Below are positions 1 to 9,679 of a stretch of DNA of 64,000 nt, one piece after another. How positions within the stretch are numbered: position 1 is the first letter of the stretch; each line of letters starts with the position of its first letter. Source of the DNA: Bartonella bacilliformis KC583 (lineage in GTDB: Bacteria > Pseudomonadota > Alphaproteobacteria > Rhizobiales > Rhizobiaceae); NCBI RefSeq assembly GCF_000015445.1, contig NC_008783.1, positions 751,001 through 815,000 on the forward strand, read 5' to 3'. Both the position numbers and the translations under genes were made by a program. Under the pieces are notes generated by a model that had not been told where the DNA came from, did not search any database, and saw nothing but the letters and a program-made list of their open reading frames with translations.

Positions 1-1093
1 TAATGAAAATATATTCAAAAATAGTTACTTCTGTTGGAATAAGCCATAAAAGTATCCCCATATTTAAAAGTGTTAATATAGGAGAATATACTATGATGCG
101 GCGAATTTTTTTTGTTGATGCACTAGCAGTTAATAAAGAACCACACGTCCAACCAAGGCTGATTAATGCAGTCATATAACCTGTAGTCAGTGGATCTTTA
201 CCATGAAGTTCTTGAAGAAAAAGTGGTAGATAAAGTTCCATACCGTAAGCTACTGTACTCATGATGAGTATCAGCGAATAAATAGGAAAAAATTCAGATG
301 AAAAAGAGAAGGTTTTATGTGGCAGCATAGGATGAGGAGTTGATGATTCAAACTTTGCTAAAACGAAAAGAAGGCCAATCCCAATCGTTAAACCACAAGC
401 TGTTGCAATTGTTGTATCGATAACACTGCCAATAGAGATAATAAAAATTAATAAGGTGAGGGTAAGGAGTTGGACAAGAGGAAAAGGGAGTGTTGGAATA
501 TGAGTTTTATTTTCTTTTGGCAAAAACTTATATGCTATGAGTGAGAAAATTATTGCTAAAAACCCAACAATCCAGAAGGATGCTCTCCATAAGTTATATT
601 GTGCAAAAATACCACCAATGGCTGGTCCTAGCAATGTTGAGACGCCCCACATTCCAGAGATAATGCTTAATGCGTATGACCATAAATGAGGACTAAAAAT
701 AATGCGTACCACAGAATAGGATAAAGATAACAAAAAACCACCACCAAAACCTTGGATAAGGCGTCCTATTAAAAATAATGGCATATTGCTAGCAATGCTG
801 CAGATAAAGGTACCCGTTGCAAAAATGAGCGCAGAAATAGCATAGATTTTATGGGGCCCCATTTTTCCTAGCATTTTTGTTACAAGCGAAGCTCCAATCA
901 GTGAAGCTATAACAAAAATAGCGGATGCCCAAGAATAATATTGTTCACCACCAATATCATTTACAATGGAAGGCAAAATAGTAATAACGATGTAAACATT
1001 GACGGCGTGCAGAATAACTCCACCCGAAAGGGTTAGAGAGTAAAGACCGTTTTTACCAGATAAGAGTTCAGACCAACTGTGTTCTTTAACCAT
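1..1093 (-). CDS. MFS family drug/metabolite transporter (3' end cut by window)
   Basis: The reading frame starts at an ATG at 1093 (MVKEHSWSELLSGKNGLYSL) and stays open to the window edge, about 364 codons. It is strongly hydrophobic, with regularly spaced membrane segments. A GRLIQGFGGG-type stretch after the fourth or fifth segment is typical of the 14-TM/DHA2-like drug-proton antiporters of the major facilitator superfamily. It would sit in the inner membrane and export or import small molecules; the substrate cannot be read from the sequence. It is transcribed in the same direction as nothing upstream, because icd lies behind it on the same strand about 120 bases away. No frame damage is visible in the part present. 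Confidence 0.85.
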   Translation of the reverse strand, partial: MVKEHSWSELLSGKNGLYSLTLSGGVILHAVNVYIVITILPSIVNDIGGEQYYSWASAIFVIASLIGASLVTKMLGKMGPHKIYAISALIFATGTFICSIASNMPLFLIGRLIQGFGGGFLLSLSYSVVRIIFSPHLWSYALSIISGMWGVSTLLGPAIGGIFAQYNLWRASFWIVGFLAIIFSLIAYKFLPKENKTHIPTLPFPLVQLLTLTLLIFIISIGSVIDTTIATACGLTIGIGLLFVLAKFESSTPHPMLPHKTFSFSSEFFPIYSLILIMSTVAYGMELYLPLFLQELHGKDPLTTGYMTALISLGWTCGSLLTASASTKKIRRIIVYSPILTLLNMGILLWLIPTEVTIFEYIFI

Positions 1094-1210
1094 TTATATA
1101 TTAAAAATAATCTTTTTTTCCCCAAGTTAAATTATAGTTCAGTTTTCTGATTTTTCTAGAAAGGGTTCAAAGCCTTCCTCTCGTAAAATTTTGAAGTTTT
1201 CAATAATGTC

Positions 1211-2425
1211 TCAATTAGCCATTGCTTTTTTAAGATTTTGGTCAATCTTATCAAGGAAACCCACCGTGGAGAGCCATGATTGTTTAGGACCAATCAAAAT
1301 CGCAAGATCTTTTGTCATGAAACCTTCTTCAACAGTATTAATGCAGACCATTTCCAATATAGCAGCAAAGTTTTTTAATTTCTCATTGTTATCAAGTTTA
1401 GCACGATGCGCTAATCCGCGTGTCCATGCAAAAATAGAAGCAATAGAATTTGTTGATGTTTCTTCATTCTTTTGATGCTGACGGTAATGGCGCGTGACTG
1501 TACCATGTGCAGCTTCTGCTTCAACAACTTTTCCGTCCGGAGTCATGAGAACAGAGGTCATGAGACCAAGTGAACCAAAACCTTGAGCCACGATATCTGA
1601 TTGAACATCACCATCATAATTTTTACACGCCCAAACGTAACCACCTGACCATTTGAGTGCAGAAGCAACCATGTCATCAATTAGACGGTGTTCGTAATTT
1701 AGTTCACGGTTTTCAAATTCATCTTTAAATTCCGTATCAAATATTTCTTGAAAAATATCTTTAAAACGGCCGTCATAAGCTTTCAGAATGGTATTTTTTG
1801 TCGAAAGATAAACAGGAACATTCCGTTGTAGGCCATAATTGAAAGATGCGCGTGCAAAATCACGGATTGACTCATCAAGGTTATACATAGCCATGGAAAC
1901 ACCTGCACTCGGGGCATCAAAGACATCATGCTCAATAACTTGACCGTCATCACCAACAAATTTGATGCTTAATTTTCCTTTGCCAGGGAATTTAAAATCA
2001 GTTGCTTTATACTGATCACCAAAAGCATGACGCCCAATAATAATTGGTTTTGTCCAATTGGGAACAAGACGTGGAACATTTTTGCAGATAATAGGTTCAC
2101 GAAAAATGACTCCTCCCAAAATATTGCGGATTGTGCCATTGGGTGACTTCCACATTTTTTTCAAGTTAAATTCTTTAACACGTAATTCATCAGGAGTGAT
2201 AGTTGCACATTTTATGCCAACTCCATATTGTTTGATAGCATGAGCAGAATCAATCGTTACTTGATCGTTAGTGGCATCTCGATTGGTAATGGAGAGATCA
2301 TAATATTTAAGATCAATATTGAGATAGGGATGGATCAATTTGTCTTTAATATATTTCCAGATAACACGCGTCATTTCATCTCCGTCGATTTCGACAACGG
2401 GATTGTCCACTTTGATCTTTTCCAT
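1211..2425 (-). CDS. icd: isocitrate dehydrogenase (NADP-dependent)
   Basis: This enzyme oxidatively decarboxylates isocitrate to 2-oxoglutarate in the TCA cycle in the cytoplasm. The protein is 404 residues, the normal length of the eukaryote-like dimeric type II enzymes found in rhizobia. It begins [20 protein letters not shown], the conserved N-terminus. The [10 protein letters not shown] substrate-binding segment, [16 protein letters not shown] and the [12 protein letters not shown] cofactor region are all present. The frame is open 26 codons further upstream, but the ATG at 2425 matches family starts and has AAAGGGAC just before it. It stands alone between an MFS gene and an AT-rich upstream region of about 280 bases. 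Confidence 0.97.
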   Translation of the reverse strand: MEKIKVDNPVVEIDGDEMTRVIWKYIKDKLIHPYLNIDLKYYDLSITNRDATNDQVTIDSAHAIKQYGVGIKCATITPDELRVKEFNLKKMWKSPNGTIRNILGGVIFREPIICKNVPRLVPNWTKPIIIGRHAFGDQYKATDFKFPGKGKLSIKFVGDDGQVIEHDVFDAPSAGVSMAMYNLDESIRDFARASFNYGLQRNVPVYLSTKNTILKAYDGRFKDIFQEIFDTEFKDEFENRELNYEHRLIDDMVASALKWSGGYVWACKNYDGDVQSDIVAQGFGSLGLMTSVLMTPDGKVVEAEAAHGTVTRHYRQHQKNEETSTNSIASIFAWTRGLAHRAKLDNNEKLKNFAAILEMVCINTVEEGFMTKDLAILIGPKQSWLSTVGFLDKIDQNLKKAMAN

Positions 2426-2706
2426 TAAAGGTCCCTTTTTCTTGTCAGCAATATAAATTACTATAGCATTTTCAGTTCTATGATGAAAAGTAAAAACAAG
2501 CACAATAGAAAAAATTCAATTTTATAAAGAAATAGAATAATATAACAATAAGCTACTGTATTATATTTTGAAAAATATAAAAATATTTATAAATAAAATT
2601 TAATTTTTATTATTTATTTTTTCTTTTTTATTTTTGAGTTTTATTTATTGTGTTACATAATTCCGTTTCAGATATCGTTTACGTTATCTTGAATGGAGGG
2701 GGGATA

Positions 2707-3348
2707 ATGGTTTTTATCAATTCATTTCGGTCACATATAAGGACTGAGGAATATCAGAAGAATAATAGTTCACATGTGAGACAGGGTTTTAATGAAATAG
2801 TTCAAGATACTCTTCAAGCCTCACTTGTGTATATTAATACTAGAGATGTTTTTCGTTCAACTGTGTATGACGCATTGCTGTATATTCAAGAATCTTCTAA
2901 TAATAAAGCGCGAGTTACAGACTCTTCTTCTCATTTGCACAGTGTTGCTAATTTTGTTGATTGGTTAGGAGAGCTAGCTGATGATGGTGTTTCACCATTT
3001 CAAGATTACGATGGTACTCCAAAGAAATATTTTCAGATTTATGTTCCCGTAACAGTAAATGATGATCAATTGAAGATTTTTCTGAATTCCTTAGATAAAG
3101 AAGAGAAATTGTCTAACGGAACACAAGTTTTATTGGACATTACAGAAAATGATTCTGCTAAAGTATATAATCAATCAGATGTAGAAAATTTCGCTAAAAA
3201 GTTGACTAGTTGGAAACAAAGCAATATATCTAGCGCGATATGGGATCGTCGTATGATTGATGAGGAATCAATTCAACAGTTTCAGCAAGAAAGTAAGCAG
3301 ATATTTACTGGAGCTATAGGATCTATTCGATTTTCTATTATTTATTAA
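2707..3348 (+). CDS. orphan hypothetical protein, 213 residues
   Basis: I do not recognise this protein. The ATG at 2707 is preceded by an unusually strong purine-rich ribosome binding site (GGAGGGGGG, 2695-2703), so it is preferred over an upstream in-frame start at 2650. The product is soluble, with no signal peptide or membrane segment, and is rich in Gln, Asn, Ser and Asp. Predicted helical stretches lie near both ends, and a more beta-like centre (KYFQIYVPVTVNDDQ) lies in the middle. It sits alone between icd and tRNA-Glu, flanked by AT-rich DNA with a further gene scrap downstream. That setting suggests an accessory gene. A secreted effector is possible, but nothing in the sequence proves it. 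Confidence 0.6.
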   Translation: MVFINSFRSHIRTEEYQKNNSSHVRQGFNEIVQDTLQASLVYINTRDVFRSTVYDALLYIQESSNNKARVTDSSSHLHSVANFVDWLGELADDGVSPFQDYDGTPKKYFQIYVPVTVNDDQLKIFLNSLDKEEKLSNGTQVLLDITENDSAKVYNQSDVENFAKKLTSWKQSNISSAIWDRRMIDEESIQQFQQESKQIFTGAIGSIRFSIIY

Positions 3349-3381
3349 ATATTTTCTTTAATCATTTGATAAATTTTATAA

Positions 3382-3552
3382 AAAATTAAATTTGATGACC
3401 AGATCTTTGAAAGATTGCACCCTGTACATGAATTGATGAATAAGATTCTATTCCCAAATCTTCAGAAGAATTTGCATAATATTTATCGTAGAGAACATAA
3501 GGTGGACTTTAATATCAATTGGGGTTTGCTGGTACTGAGTTGGTCTTTTTAA
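3382..3552 (+). pseudogene. possible gene fragment without a start codon
   Basis: An open frame of 56 codons runs from a stop at 3379 to TAA at 3550-3552. It has coding-like composition (for example FDDQIFERLHPVHELMNKIL) but no plausible start with a ribosome binding site. It may be the tail of a gene whose front has been lost. I recognise no family. The rest of 3349-3713 shows nothing else I can name. Confidence 0.2.
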
Positions 3553-3713
3553 TTTTTTCATGGAATAAAGTGACCATTAACTTGTTATACAGATTACAAA
3601 TTATGAGCTGTATATATTTGTAACAATGCTAATGATTTTTAGGAACAAATAATAAAAAAGCCGACTCTAGTTTAATAACGTGATTAGGCACTAATGCGCC
3701 TGTTATAGAAAAC

Positions 3714-3788
3714 TGGTACGCCCAAGGGGAATCGAACCCCTGTTTCCGCCGTGAAAGGGCGATGTCCTAACCGCTAGACGATGGGCGC
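3714..3788 (-). tRNA. tRNA-Glu (anticodon TTC)
   Basis: A full cloverleaf is visible on the minus strand. The acceptor GCGCCCA (3788 downward) pairs with TGGGCGT, the anticodon loop is CTTTCAC, the T-loop is GTTCGAT, and the 3' CCA is encoded (3716-3714). Confidence 0.97.
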
Positions 3789-4315
3789 AAACCAGTGATG
3801 AGGCTTTATAGAGAGGATCTTTTTACTTCGCAAGTCCTATAAGTGATTTTTTAAAAAAAAACGCATTTTATTGAATAATTTTTGGGTGTTTATGCATGTT
3901 GATACAATGCAGATAGCTTTTGGGGGAGAATCTAGAAAAGGTAATATATAAATTAAAGTGATAAAGGTTAATAAAAAATTTGAAATGTGAGTATGATAAT
4001 AATCGACGATATTGTTTTCAATTTTAGGAAAAAAATGAAAATAGAAAATAAATGGTTTTTACCATTGAAAATTTTTTAGAGCTATTTATTGAAAAACAAA
4101 TACGTTATGGTGAAGGACGTATTTATTAGAAGATGATCATCTCATTGAAAAATCTTAATTTGTTTTTATAAGACGTATAAATAACATGAAGTTATGTAGA
4201 AGTCTGTTTTTTTTCTATTGTAGAAAGCTTTCATCTTTGCAAAAAAAATTAATCAGTATTTGGTAATAAACGCCAACATTTTTTACTAACACTAATTTTA
4301 ATAGGATTTTATTAT
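3789..4315. other. 527-base intergenic region before glpX
   Basis: AT-rich DNA with no convincing gene. A 24-codon frame (about 4051-4128) has no ribosome binding site or known relatives. The glpX promoter must lie here, but I could not place it with confidence. Confidence 0.4.
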
Positions 4316-5305
4316 ATGCCCAAAGCAATTCAGAATGTCTCGAATGGACTTGATCGTATTCTAACGCTTGAATTGGTACGTGTGACTGAACGTGCAGCTG
4401 TTGCGGCTGCAAGTTTGCGGGGGCATGGTAATGAAAAAGCAGCTGATCAGGCTGCTGTAGATGCAATGCGTCAGGAGCTTAATCGTTTACCTATTGATGG
4501 TACAGTAGTAATTGGTGAAGGTGAACGTGATGAAGCTCCTATGCTTTATATTGGAGAAAAGGTAGGGTTAAGGAATGGACTGGCCGTTGATATTGCGCTT
4601 GATCCGCTTGAGGGAACTACAATTTGTGCTAAAAATCTTGCCAATTCGCTTTCAGTGATTGCGATTGCTGAAAAAGGTAATTTACTCTACGCTCCTGATG
4701 TTTATATGCAAAAAATTGCAATTGGTCCCGGTTATCCTGAAGGGTTGGTTGATATAGATGCTAAGCCTGAGGACAATATTTTTGCTCTTGCCAAGGCCAA
4801 AGGGGTAGCTGTTAATCAGATTACTGTTTGTATTATGGACCGGCCTCGCCATGCAGAACTGATCAGTGAAGTGCGTGCAACGGGTGCATCAATCCGTTTG
4901 ATTGGTGATGGGGATATTGCTGGTGTTATTCACACAACTGATCCAGATGAAACGGGCATTGATATGTATATAGGTATTGGTGGTGCGCCAGAAGGTGTAT
5001 TAGCTGCAGCAGCTTTACGCTGTATTGGTGGGCAGATACAAGCGCGTTTACAGCTTGATACACAAGAAAAAATTACGCGTGCTTCTAAAATGGGAATTAC
5101 TGATCCTAATAAAGTTTATACAATAGAAGAGATGGCAAAGGGAGATATTTTGTTTGCTGCAACAGGGGTAACAGATGGTAATATGCTTTCTGGTGTTAAA
5201 TTTACTCGTGATTATATCCAGACAGAAACAATCGTGATGCGTTCACATACTGGTACAATTCGTAATATTAAGGCACAGCATAAAGATCGATCAAAATTTA
5301 GCTGA
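4316..5305 (+). CDS. glpX: fructose-1,6-bisphosphatase class II
   Basis: GlpX removes the 1-phosphate of fructose 1,6-bisphosphate in gluconeogenesis; some members also act on sedoheptulose bisphosphate. The 329-residue length is normal for rhizobial GlpX. Hallmarks of the lithium-sensitive phosphatase fold are present: GEGERDEAPMLYIGE near residue 65 and the metal-binding DPLEGTT near residue 97. A GGAPEGVLAAAALRC segment lies near residue 222. The ATG at 4316 follows an AGGA at about seven bases. It converges with ilvE, leaving under 100 bases between the stops. Confidence 0.97.
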   Translation: MPKAIQNVSNGLDRILTLELVRVTERAAVAAASLRGHGNEKAADQAAVDAMRQELNRLPIDGTVVIGEGERDEAPMLYIGEKVGLRNGLAVDIALDPLEGTTICAKNLANSLSVIAIAEKGNLLYAPDVYMQKIAIGPGYPEGLVDIDAKPEDNIFALAKAKGVAVNQITVCIMDRPRHAELISEVRATGASIRLIGDGDIAGVIHTTDPDETGIDMYIGIGGAPEGVLAAAALRCIGGQIQARLQLDTQEKITRASKMGITDPNKVYTIEEMAKGDILFAATGVTDGNMLSGVKFTRDYIQTETIVMRSHTGTIRNIKAQHKDRSKFS

Positions 5306-5403
5306 TGCGCTTTTCTGGTTATCGCTTTAAACGATGATACGTATGTTTAACGAAATTATACTGCTATAAAGTTTCAAGATGAATTAAAATGTTGCTTCGT
5401 TAA

Positions 5404-6510
5404 TTACAGTAATTGAATGGAGTGCACCCAGCCGTTTCTATCTTCTATATTTCCTTTTTGGATATCAATCAGTTGTGTGCGGAGCTTTGCTGTGGTTTCA
5501 CCAATCATTTCATTACCAATTATAAATTCTCCACCTTTATATTTGAAACGACCAATCGATGTGATAGCAGCAGCAGTACCACAGGCAAAAGCTTCTTTGA
5601 GCTGATTGTTTTGTACATCTTTTTTAAGAGCTTCAAAAGCATAAGGGCGCTCTTGTACTGTTAAACCCATTTGTTGTGCTAACTTCAAAATTGAATTACG
5701 GGTTATCCCTGCAAGAATATTACCATTAAGAGCAGGTGTAACAAGAGTATTATCTGCCATAACAAAGCAAATATTCATACCTCCGAGTTCTTCAATCCAT
5801 TGACGTTCAGTTGTATCAAGGAAGAGCACTTGATTACAATTATTTTGGATTGCATTTTTTTGTGCGAGTAAACTTGCTGCATAGTTGCCTCCACATTTAG
5901 AAGTTCCTGTACCGCCTGGACCAGTGCGACTATAGTCTGTTTCAATCCATACACAGATCGGTTTTTCTTTTCCTGTGAAGTACAACTCAACTGGAGATGC
6001 TATGATACAGAAAATATATTCTCGAGAAGGACGAATTCCTAAAAAGCCTTCATTTCCAAACATAAATGGACGTAAATAAAGGCTAGCATTTGGATGATCG
6101 GAAACCCATTTTTGATCAATTTTTACTAGTCGATTAATTGTATCTAAAAAGATGTTTTGGGGTAATTCAGGCATCGCTAACCGTTTTGCTGATTCCACAA
6201 AACGCTGAGCATTGACATCAGGACGGAATAATAAAATACGTCCATCTTTTGCACGGTATGCTTTTAAACCTTCAAAAACTCCTTGTGCATAATGTAATAT
6301 AGTACTTGCTGGATTAATTTCTAAAGGTTTGTATTGAGAAATAGTAGCATTATGCCACCCTTTTTTTTCAGTCCATTGAATAACGCCCATATGGTCTGTA
6401 AAAAACTGACCAAAACCAGGATTTTTTAAAATTTTTTCACGTTTTTCATCGGATAAAGGTGATGGATGTCTTTCTATTTTAAATGGAAGTGATGATAAGA
6501 GAGAATCCAT
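5404..6510 (-). CDS. ilvE: branched-chain amino acid aminotransferase
   Basis: This PLP enzyme interconverts Leu, Ile and Val with their 2-oxo acids, using glutamate/2-oxoglutarate. It has 368 residues, the size of the BCAT2 (type II, eukaryote-like) group. The PLP-binding lysine is expected at K205 in SKCGGNYAAS. The HYAQGVFEGLKAYR segment near residue 73 and FLDTTERQWIEELGGMN near residue 231 are family signatures. The start at 6510 gives the usual N-terminus. No other branched-chain synthesis genes adjoin it, so here it may serve catabolism or nitrogen scavenging as much as synthesis (inference). Confidence 0.96.
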   Translation of the reverse strand: MDSLLSSLPFKIERHPSPLSDEKREKILKNPGFGQFFTDHMGVIQWTEKKGWHNATISQYKPLEINPASTILHYAQGVFEGLKAYRAKDGRILLFRPDVNAQRFVESAKRLAMPELPQNIFLDTINRLVKIDQKWVSDHPNASLYLRPFMFGNEGFLGIRPSREYIFCIIASPVELYFTGKEKPICVWIETDYSRTGPGGTGTSKCGGNYAASLLAQKNAIQNNCNQVLFLDTTERQWIEELGGMNICFVMADNTLVTPALNGNILAGITRNSILKLAQQMGLTVQERPYAFEALKKDVQNNQLKEAFACGTAAAITSIGRFKYKGGEFIIGNEMIGETTAKLRTQLIDIQKGNIEDRNGWVHSIQLL

Positions 6511-7036
6511 GAACTAAACTTTCTTAGAGAATGTTTTATTTTTGTATATTTTTTTACTGAGAAAATACTGAAATATTTTCAGTATGGCATTATGATAAGA
6601 AGTTCTTCAATATCAGTTATTGTGATAAGAAATTCTTTATATCAATACACTATTTCAGAATTTAAATTGAACTAGCCATTTTGCAGCTATTCTTTTGATT
6701 ATACTTTAAATCGTTATCAAATTATTTGTAATTCCTTATAACTGATTGATTTTATTTGAAAGTAAGTATTTGTAATGTTAAGGCTTTTAAGAAGTCACCA
6801 GGTAGTAATATGTTCAAGAAGAGATTTTAACACGGCGTTTTTTAATAGGCTCAAAATCGTAATACCTTCCATCATTTATAAATAAAATTCTTTAAATGAA
6901 TAAATTTAATAAAATATAACTGAGGAAGAAAATTTACAACAACTGATATAATAATATCTAAGATAAGACTTCCTAAGAATAATTAACAATTTGAGCAGTA
7001 ATAAACTCAATATAATATAGCGGTAGTTTTAGTAGC
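6511..7036. other. 526-base intergenic region with no recognisable gene
   Basis: AT-rich DNA between ilvE and the SPOR gene. In many related genomes nagZ and scpAB follow the SPOR gene. They are not here, and only a short coding-like minus-strand scrap near 6820-6885 (ending KKRRVKISS then stop) can be seen. The region may be a deletion or rearrangement scar. Confidence 0.35.
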
Positions 7037-9544
7037 TTATTTAGCTGTAATGAAACAACTTCCTCCAGAACTTTTAATATCTTCACAAAGGCTTATAGCT
7101 TCATCACGATTTTGAGTTTGAATACGAACACGATAGTAAAGCCCTTTTTCTGGTATGCTTGTGGGGTAAATATTTAACACATGAGTACCAATAAGAGATC
7201 TAAATTTAGATTTTAGATTTCTCAAAGAATCTTCAGCTAACTTTAGTGTTGGTTGGGATGCAAGTTGAACATAGTAATTTCCTAAATTTTGCGCCGTTGT
7301 TTGTGTTGATGGATTTGAGCGGGAAACGACCTGCGTTTGTGCATGTAAACTTGGCTTAGTCAATGAAGGTACCGGTATAAATAAAGCATCACTTTTTCCC
7401 ATGATATTATGGGTAGAAGTATTTCCTGCAATGATTGTATCAATATTTTCTTTAGAATAACTTTCCTGTTCGCTGATATCAGAGGAGTGTGAAGATATTT
7501 CAGATGTAACTTGAGATTTTTCAACGACTTCAGGCTGATATACGGTGGTTTTTTGTACATAGCGATTTGAAGTTAATGATCTTGTACCATCTGGTCTCAC
7601 GATAACTGTTTGAACTTCTTGTGTTGGAGTAGCATGATTAGGATCTTCTACATTTTCATTATTTATTGAAGTCAAAGCTCTTGTGCCATCTGGCTTTACA
7701 ATAACAGTCTGAACTTCCTGTGTTGGCATAGTATGATTCAGAGCTTCTGTGATTGTATCTTCAACATTGTCGTACATTTCAGGAGAAGATGATGCGGTGT
7801 TTGCAGACGCTAATTCATTTAGTTCTGTTAAAAGTTCAGGCTGTTCAGAAGCGTCAATAAGAAATTTTTGCGTATTTTCTTTCTTTTCATCTCTCTCAGT
7901 TATTTGATTATAAATATTTAAATTATGTATAATGTTATTTTCAGTGTCAGTTGTTTCCGGTTTAACTTTAAAAGGTACATTATCAGAATGAATTATAGGT
8001 GAATTTTCGCTTTCATTTGATGACATAAAAAAGTGAAGATAGTTTATAAAAGCAATGACTATCGCGATTAAAAAAACAGCACTTCCGATAAGACCCTTAC
8101 TAATAATAAAATTTTTCCAAATAGGCGTTGTTAATTTATGTGCTGATTTTTCATTTGTGAATCTATATTGTAAATTCTCTGGAAAAGAGGAAGAATATCC
8201 TTTTTTTTCAAAGAGATGATAATTGGCATTTTTTTGCTGAGTATTTATGTGTAAATCCGCCTTTGGGTTTTTCTCAGGGGTATGAAAAAGTTCGTTAAAA
8301 AATTTACTTTGTTTTTGCGAAAAATCGTTTTCTGAAATATTTCCCACATTAAATACGTCAGAAAACTCTTTTTTAAGTCCATCAGTAGGCCTATCTTCTT
8401 TAGGTTTTTCATACGGAATTTCTGAAACCATGACTGGTTCAGTTTTTTCTACAATTTCCTCTATAAATTTGTAAGTATCAACATCTGGAGGAGGATTGTC
8501 GTGGTGAGTGGAGTTATGTGCAAAAGAATTGCCTTTTTGTGTAGTCTTTAAGCTCATATAATTTAAGTTATCCTGATTATATTGAGCTTTTTTTATATCA
8601 ACTTCCTGTTGTAAGGGCTCTCTTTTGTGAGATTTGGGATAATCAATAATATGCTCTTCTTGTGAGAGATCTTCTAAATCAAGCGGTTTATTGGTTTGTG
8701 GCGAATTTAAAAAAGATGAGACAGCACTTGTTATGTTACTCATTGAAGCGTTATCTCTATTCTGCGTCGTCTTAAGAGATGAAGAAGAGGAAGATCTTTG
8801 TATACCGCTATACTGGTCTTTTTCTAAAGTTTGTTGATCAGTAGGCATCCCATGTGAAGAGTTTGACGGTTTATAATAGGAGTTTTCACTATTATAGGGG
8901 GCTGATTGTGTGCCAATAATATCTGAATGATTTGCTTTAGTTTGTGAAAAAGGTACAGCGTTTTTATGTGCTGTTTTAGTAGTTGAAGTTCTATCATTTA
9001 TATCTGCATTAAGAGGAAAATCCTCTAATTTTTCATTAAAATGATCCTCTGCGAAAAAAGGATCAATATGTGTTGCTGTTTGTTTGTTTCGTAGTATTTG
9101 ATTTTTTTGAATGGGTAATGGGGATAGTGTGTTTAAAATTTTCTCTTCAGCATTGTTAAGGGAAGAAGAGTGCATTATCTCAGATAAAAAATCATTTTCT
9201 TCAGGAGAAACAGAGGAAACAGTTGAAGAAGGAGTGTTTACTGTTTCTTGGTTATTGACGTGAAATGGCAAATCTGCTGGTTTATCTTTCTCGTCAAATG
9301 AAAATTGATCAGTTAAATTATTTGCAAATTCCTCATCCAAGAAAGGCAGATCAAAATCATCATTTTGGAAATGAGTTTTAGGAGATTGAGGGATTAAATG
9401 ATCAGATTGTGATGAAGCTTGAGTATGCTGAGAGCCTTGATTTTCATTTTTACGGTTTAAAAATTGCGTGAATCTCTCTAAAGGATCATAATGCTCATGA
9501 TCTTGCTTCTCTTCTTGCTGATATTTGTGATCCTTTTCCCTCAT
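7037..9544 (-). CDS. SPOR domain-containing inner-membrane protein
   Basis: This is a bitopic envelope protein of 835 residues. A long low-complexity cytoplasmic part (about 1-480, rich in Gln, Asn, Ser, Asp and Lys) is followed by one membrane segment around 483-502 (GSAVFLIAIVIAFINYLHFF). A periplasmic linker with a 33-residue tandem repeat comes next, then a C-terminal SPOR domain (about 755-835, beginning GNYYVQLASQPTLKLAEDSL). SPOR domains bind denuded glycan strands at division sites. It lies directly downstream of argS, as in other rhizobia. The ATG at 9544 is chosen; a GTG four codons earlier is also possible. The cytoplasmic part is unusually long and probably evolves fast. Confidence 0.88.
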   Translation of the reverse strand: MREKDHKYQQEEKQDHEHYDPLERFTQFLNRKNENQGSQHTQASSQSDHLIPQSPKTHFQNDDFDLPFLDEEFANNLTDQFSFDEKDKPADLPFHVNNQETVNTPSSTVSSVSPEENDFLSEIMHSSSLNNAEEKILNTLSPLPIQKNQILRNKQTATHIDPFFAEDHFNEKLEDFPLNADINDRTSTTKTAHKNAVPFSQTKANHSDIIGTQSAPYNSENSYYKPSNSSHGMPTDQQTLEKDQYSGIQRSSSSSSLKTTQNRDNASMSNITSAVSSFLNSPQTNKPLDLEDLSQEEHIIDYPKSHKREPLQQEVDIKKAQYNQDNLNYMSLKTTQKGNSFAHNSTHHDNPPPDVDTYKFIEEIVEKTEPVMVSEIPYEKPKEDRPTDGLKKEFSDVFNVGNISENDFSQKQSKFFNELFHTPEKNPKADLHINTQQKNANYHLFEKKGYSSSFPENLQYRFTNEKSAHKLTTPIWKNFIISKGLIGSAVFLIAIVIAFINYLHFFMSSNESENSPIIHSDNVPFKVKPETTDTENNIIHNLNIYNQITERDEKKENTQKFLIDASEQPELLTELNELASANTASSSPEMYDNVEDTITEALNHTMPTQEVQTVIVKPDGTRALTSINNENVEDPNHATPTQEVQTVIVRPDGTRSLTSNRYVQKTTVYQPEVVEKSQVTSEISSHSSDISEQESYSKENIDTIIAGNTSTHNIMGKSDALFIPVPSLTKPSLHAQTQVVSRSNPSTQTTAQNLGNYYVQLASQPTLKLAEDSLRNLKSKFRSLIGTHVLNIYPTSIPEKGLYYRVRIQTQNRDEAISLCEDIKSSGGSCFITAK
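7571..7738 (-). repeat. 33-residue tandem repeat inside the SPOR gene
   Basis: Two copies of a unit with a 99-base period encode PTQEVQTVIV(K/R)PDGTR(A/S)LTS in the periplasmic linker. The copies differ mainly at synonymous or conservative positions, so the duplication is old enough to have diverged but is still kept in frame. Confidence 0.85.
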
Positions 9545-9679
9545 AAATTTTCTCACATAATGATCTGCACTGAATGCATTATTAATTCTAAATACTATTT
9601 TAAAATATCAGCTTTTTCAAAAAAAGAACATCAAAATATATTTAGCAAATTATAAATCTTATATATTTATACAATTTTT

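Noticed and set aside
2426..2503. 26-codon N-terminal extension of icd
   Set aside because: It is not part of the family, and the internal ATG at 2425 has a binding site and matches the conserved N-terminus.
4051..4128. 24-codon frame upstream of glpX (MVFTIENFLELFIEKQIRYG...)
   Set aside because: It looks somewhat coding and could continue with one frameshift, but it has no ribosome binding site and I recognise no family, so it is not called.
7571..7738. Repeated 99-base units considered as a CRISPR or VNTR
   Set aside because: Only two units, no spacer structure, fully inside a reading frame as protein repeats.
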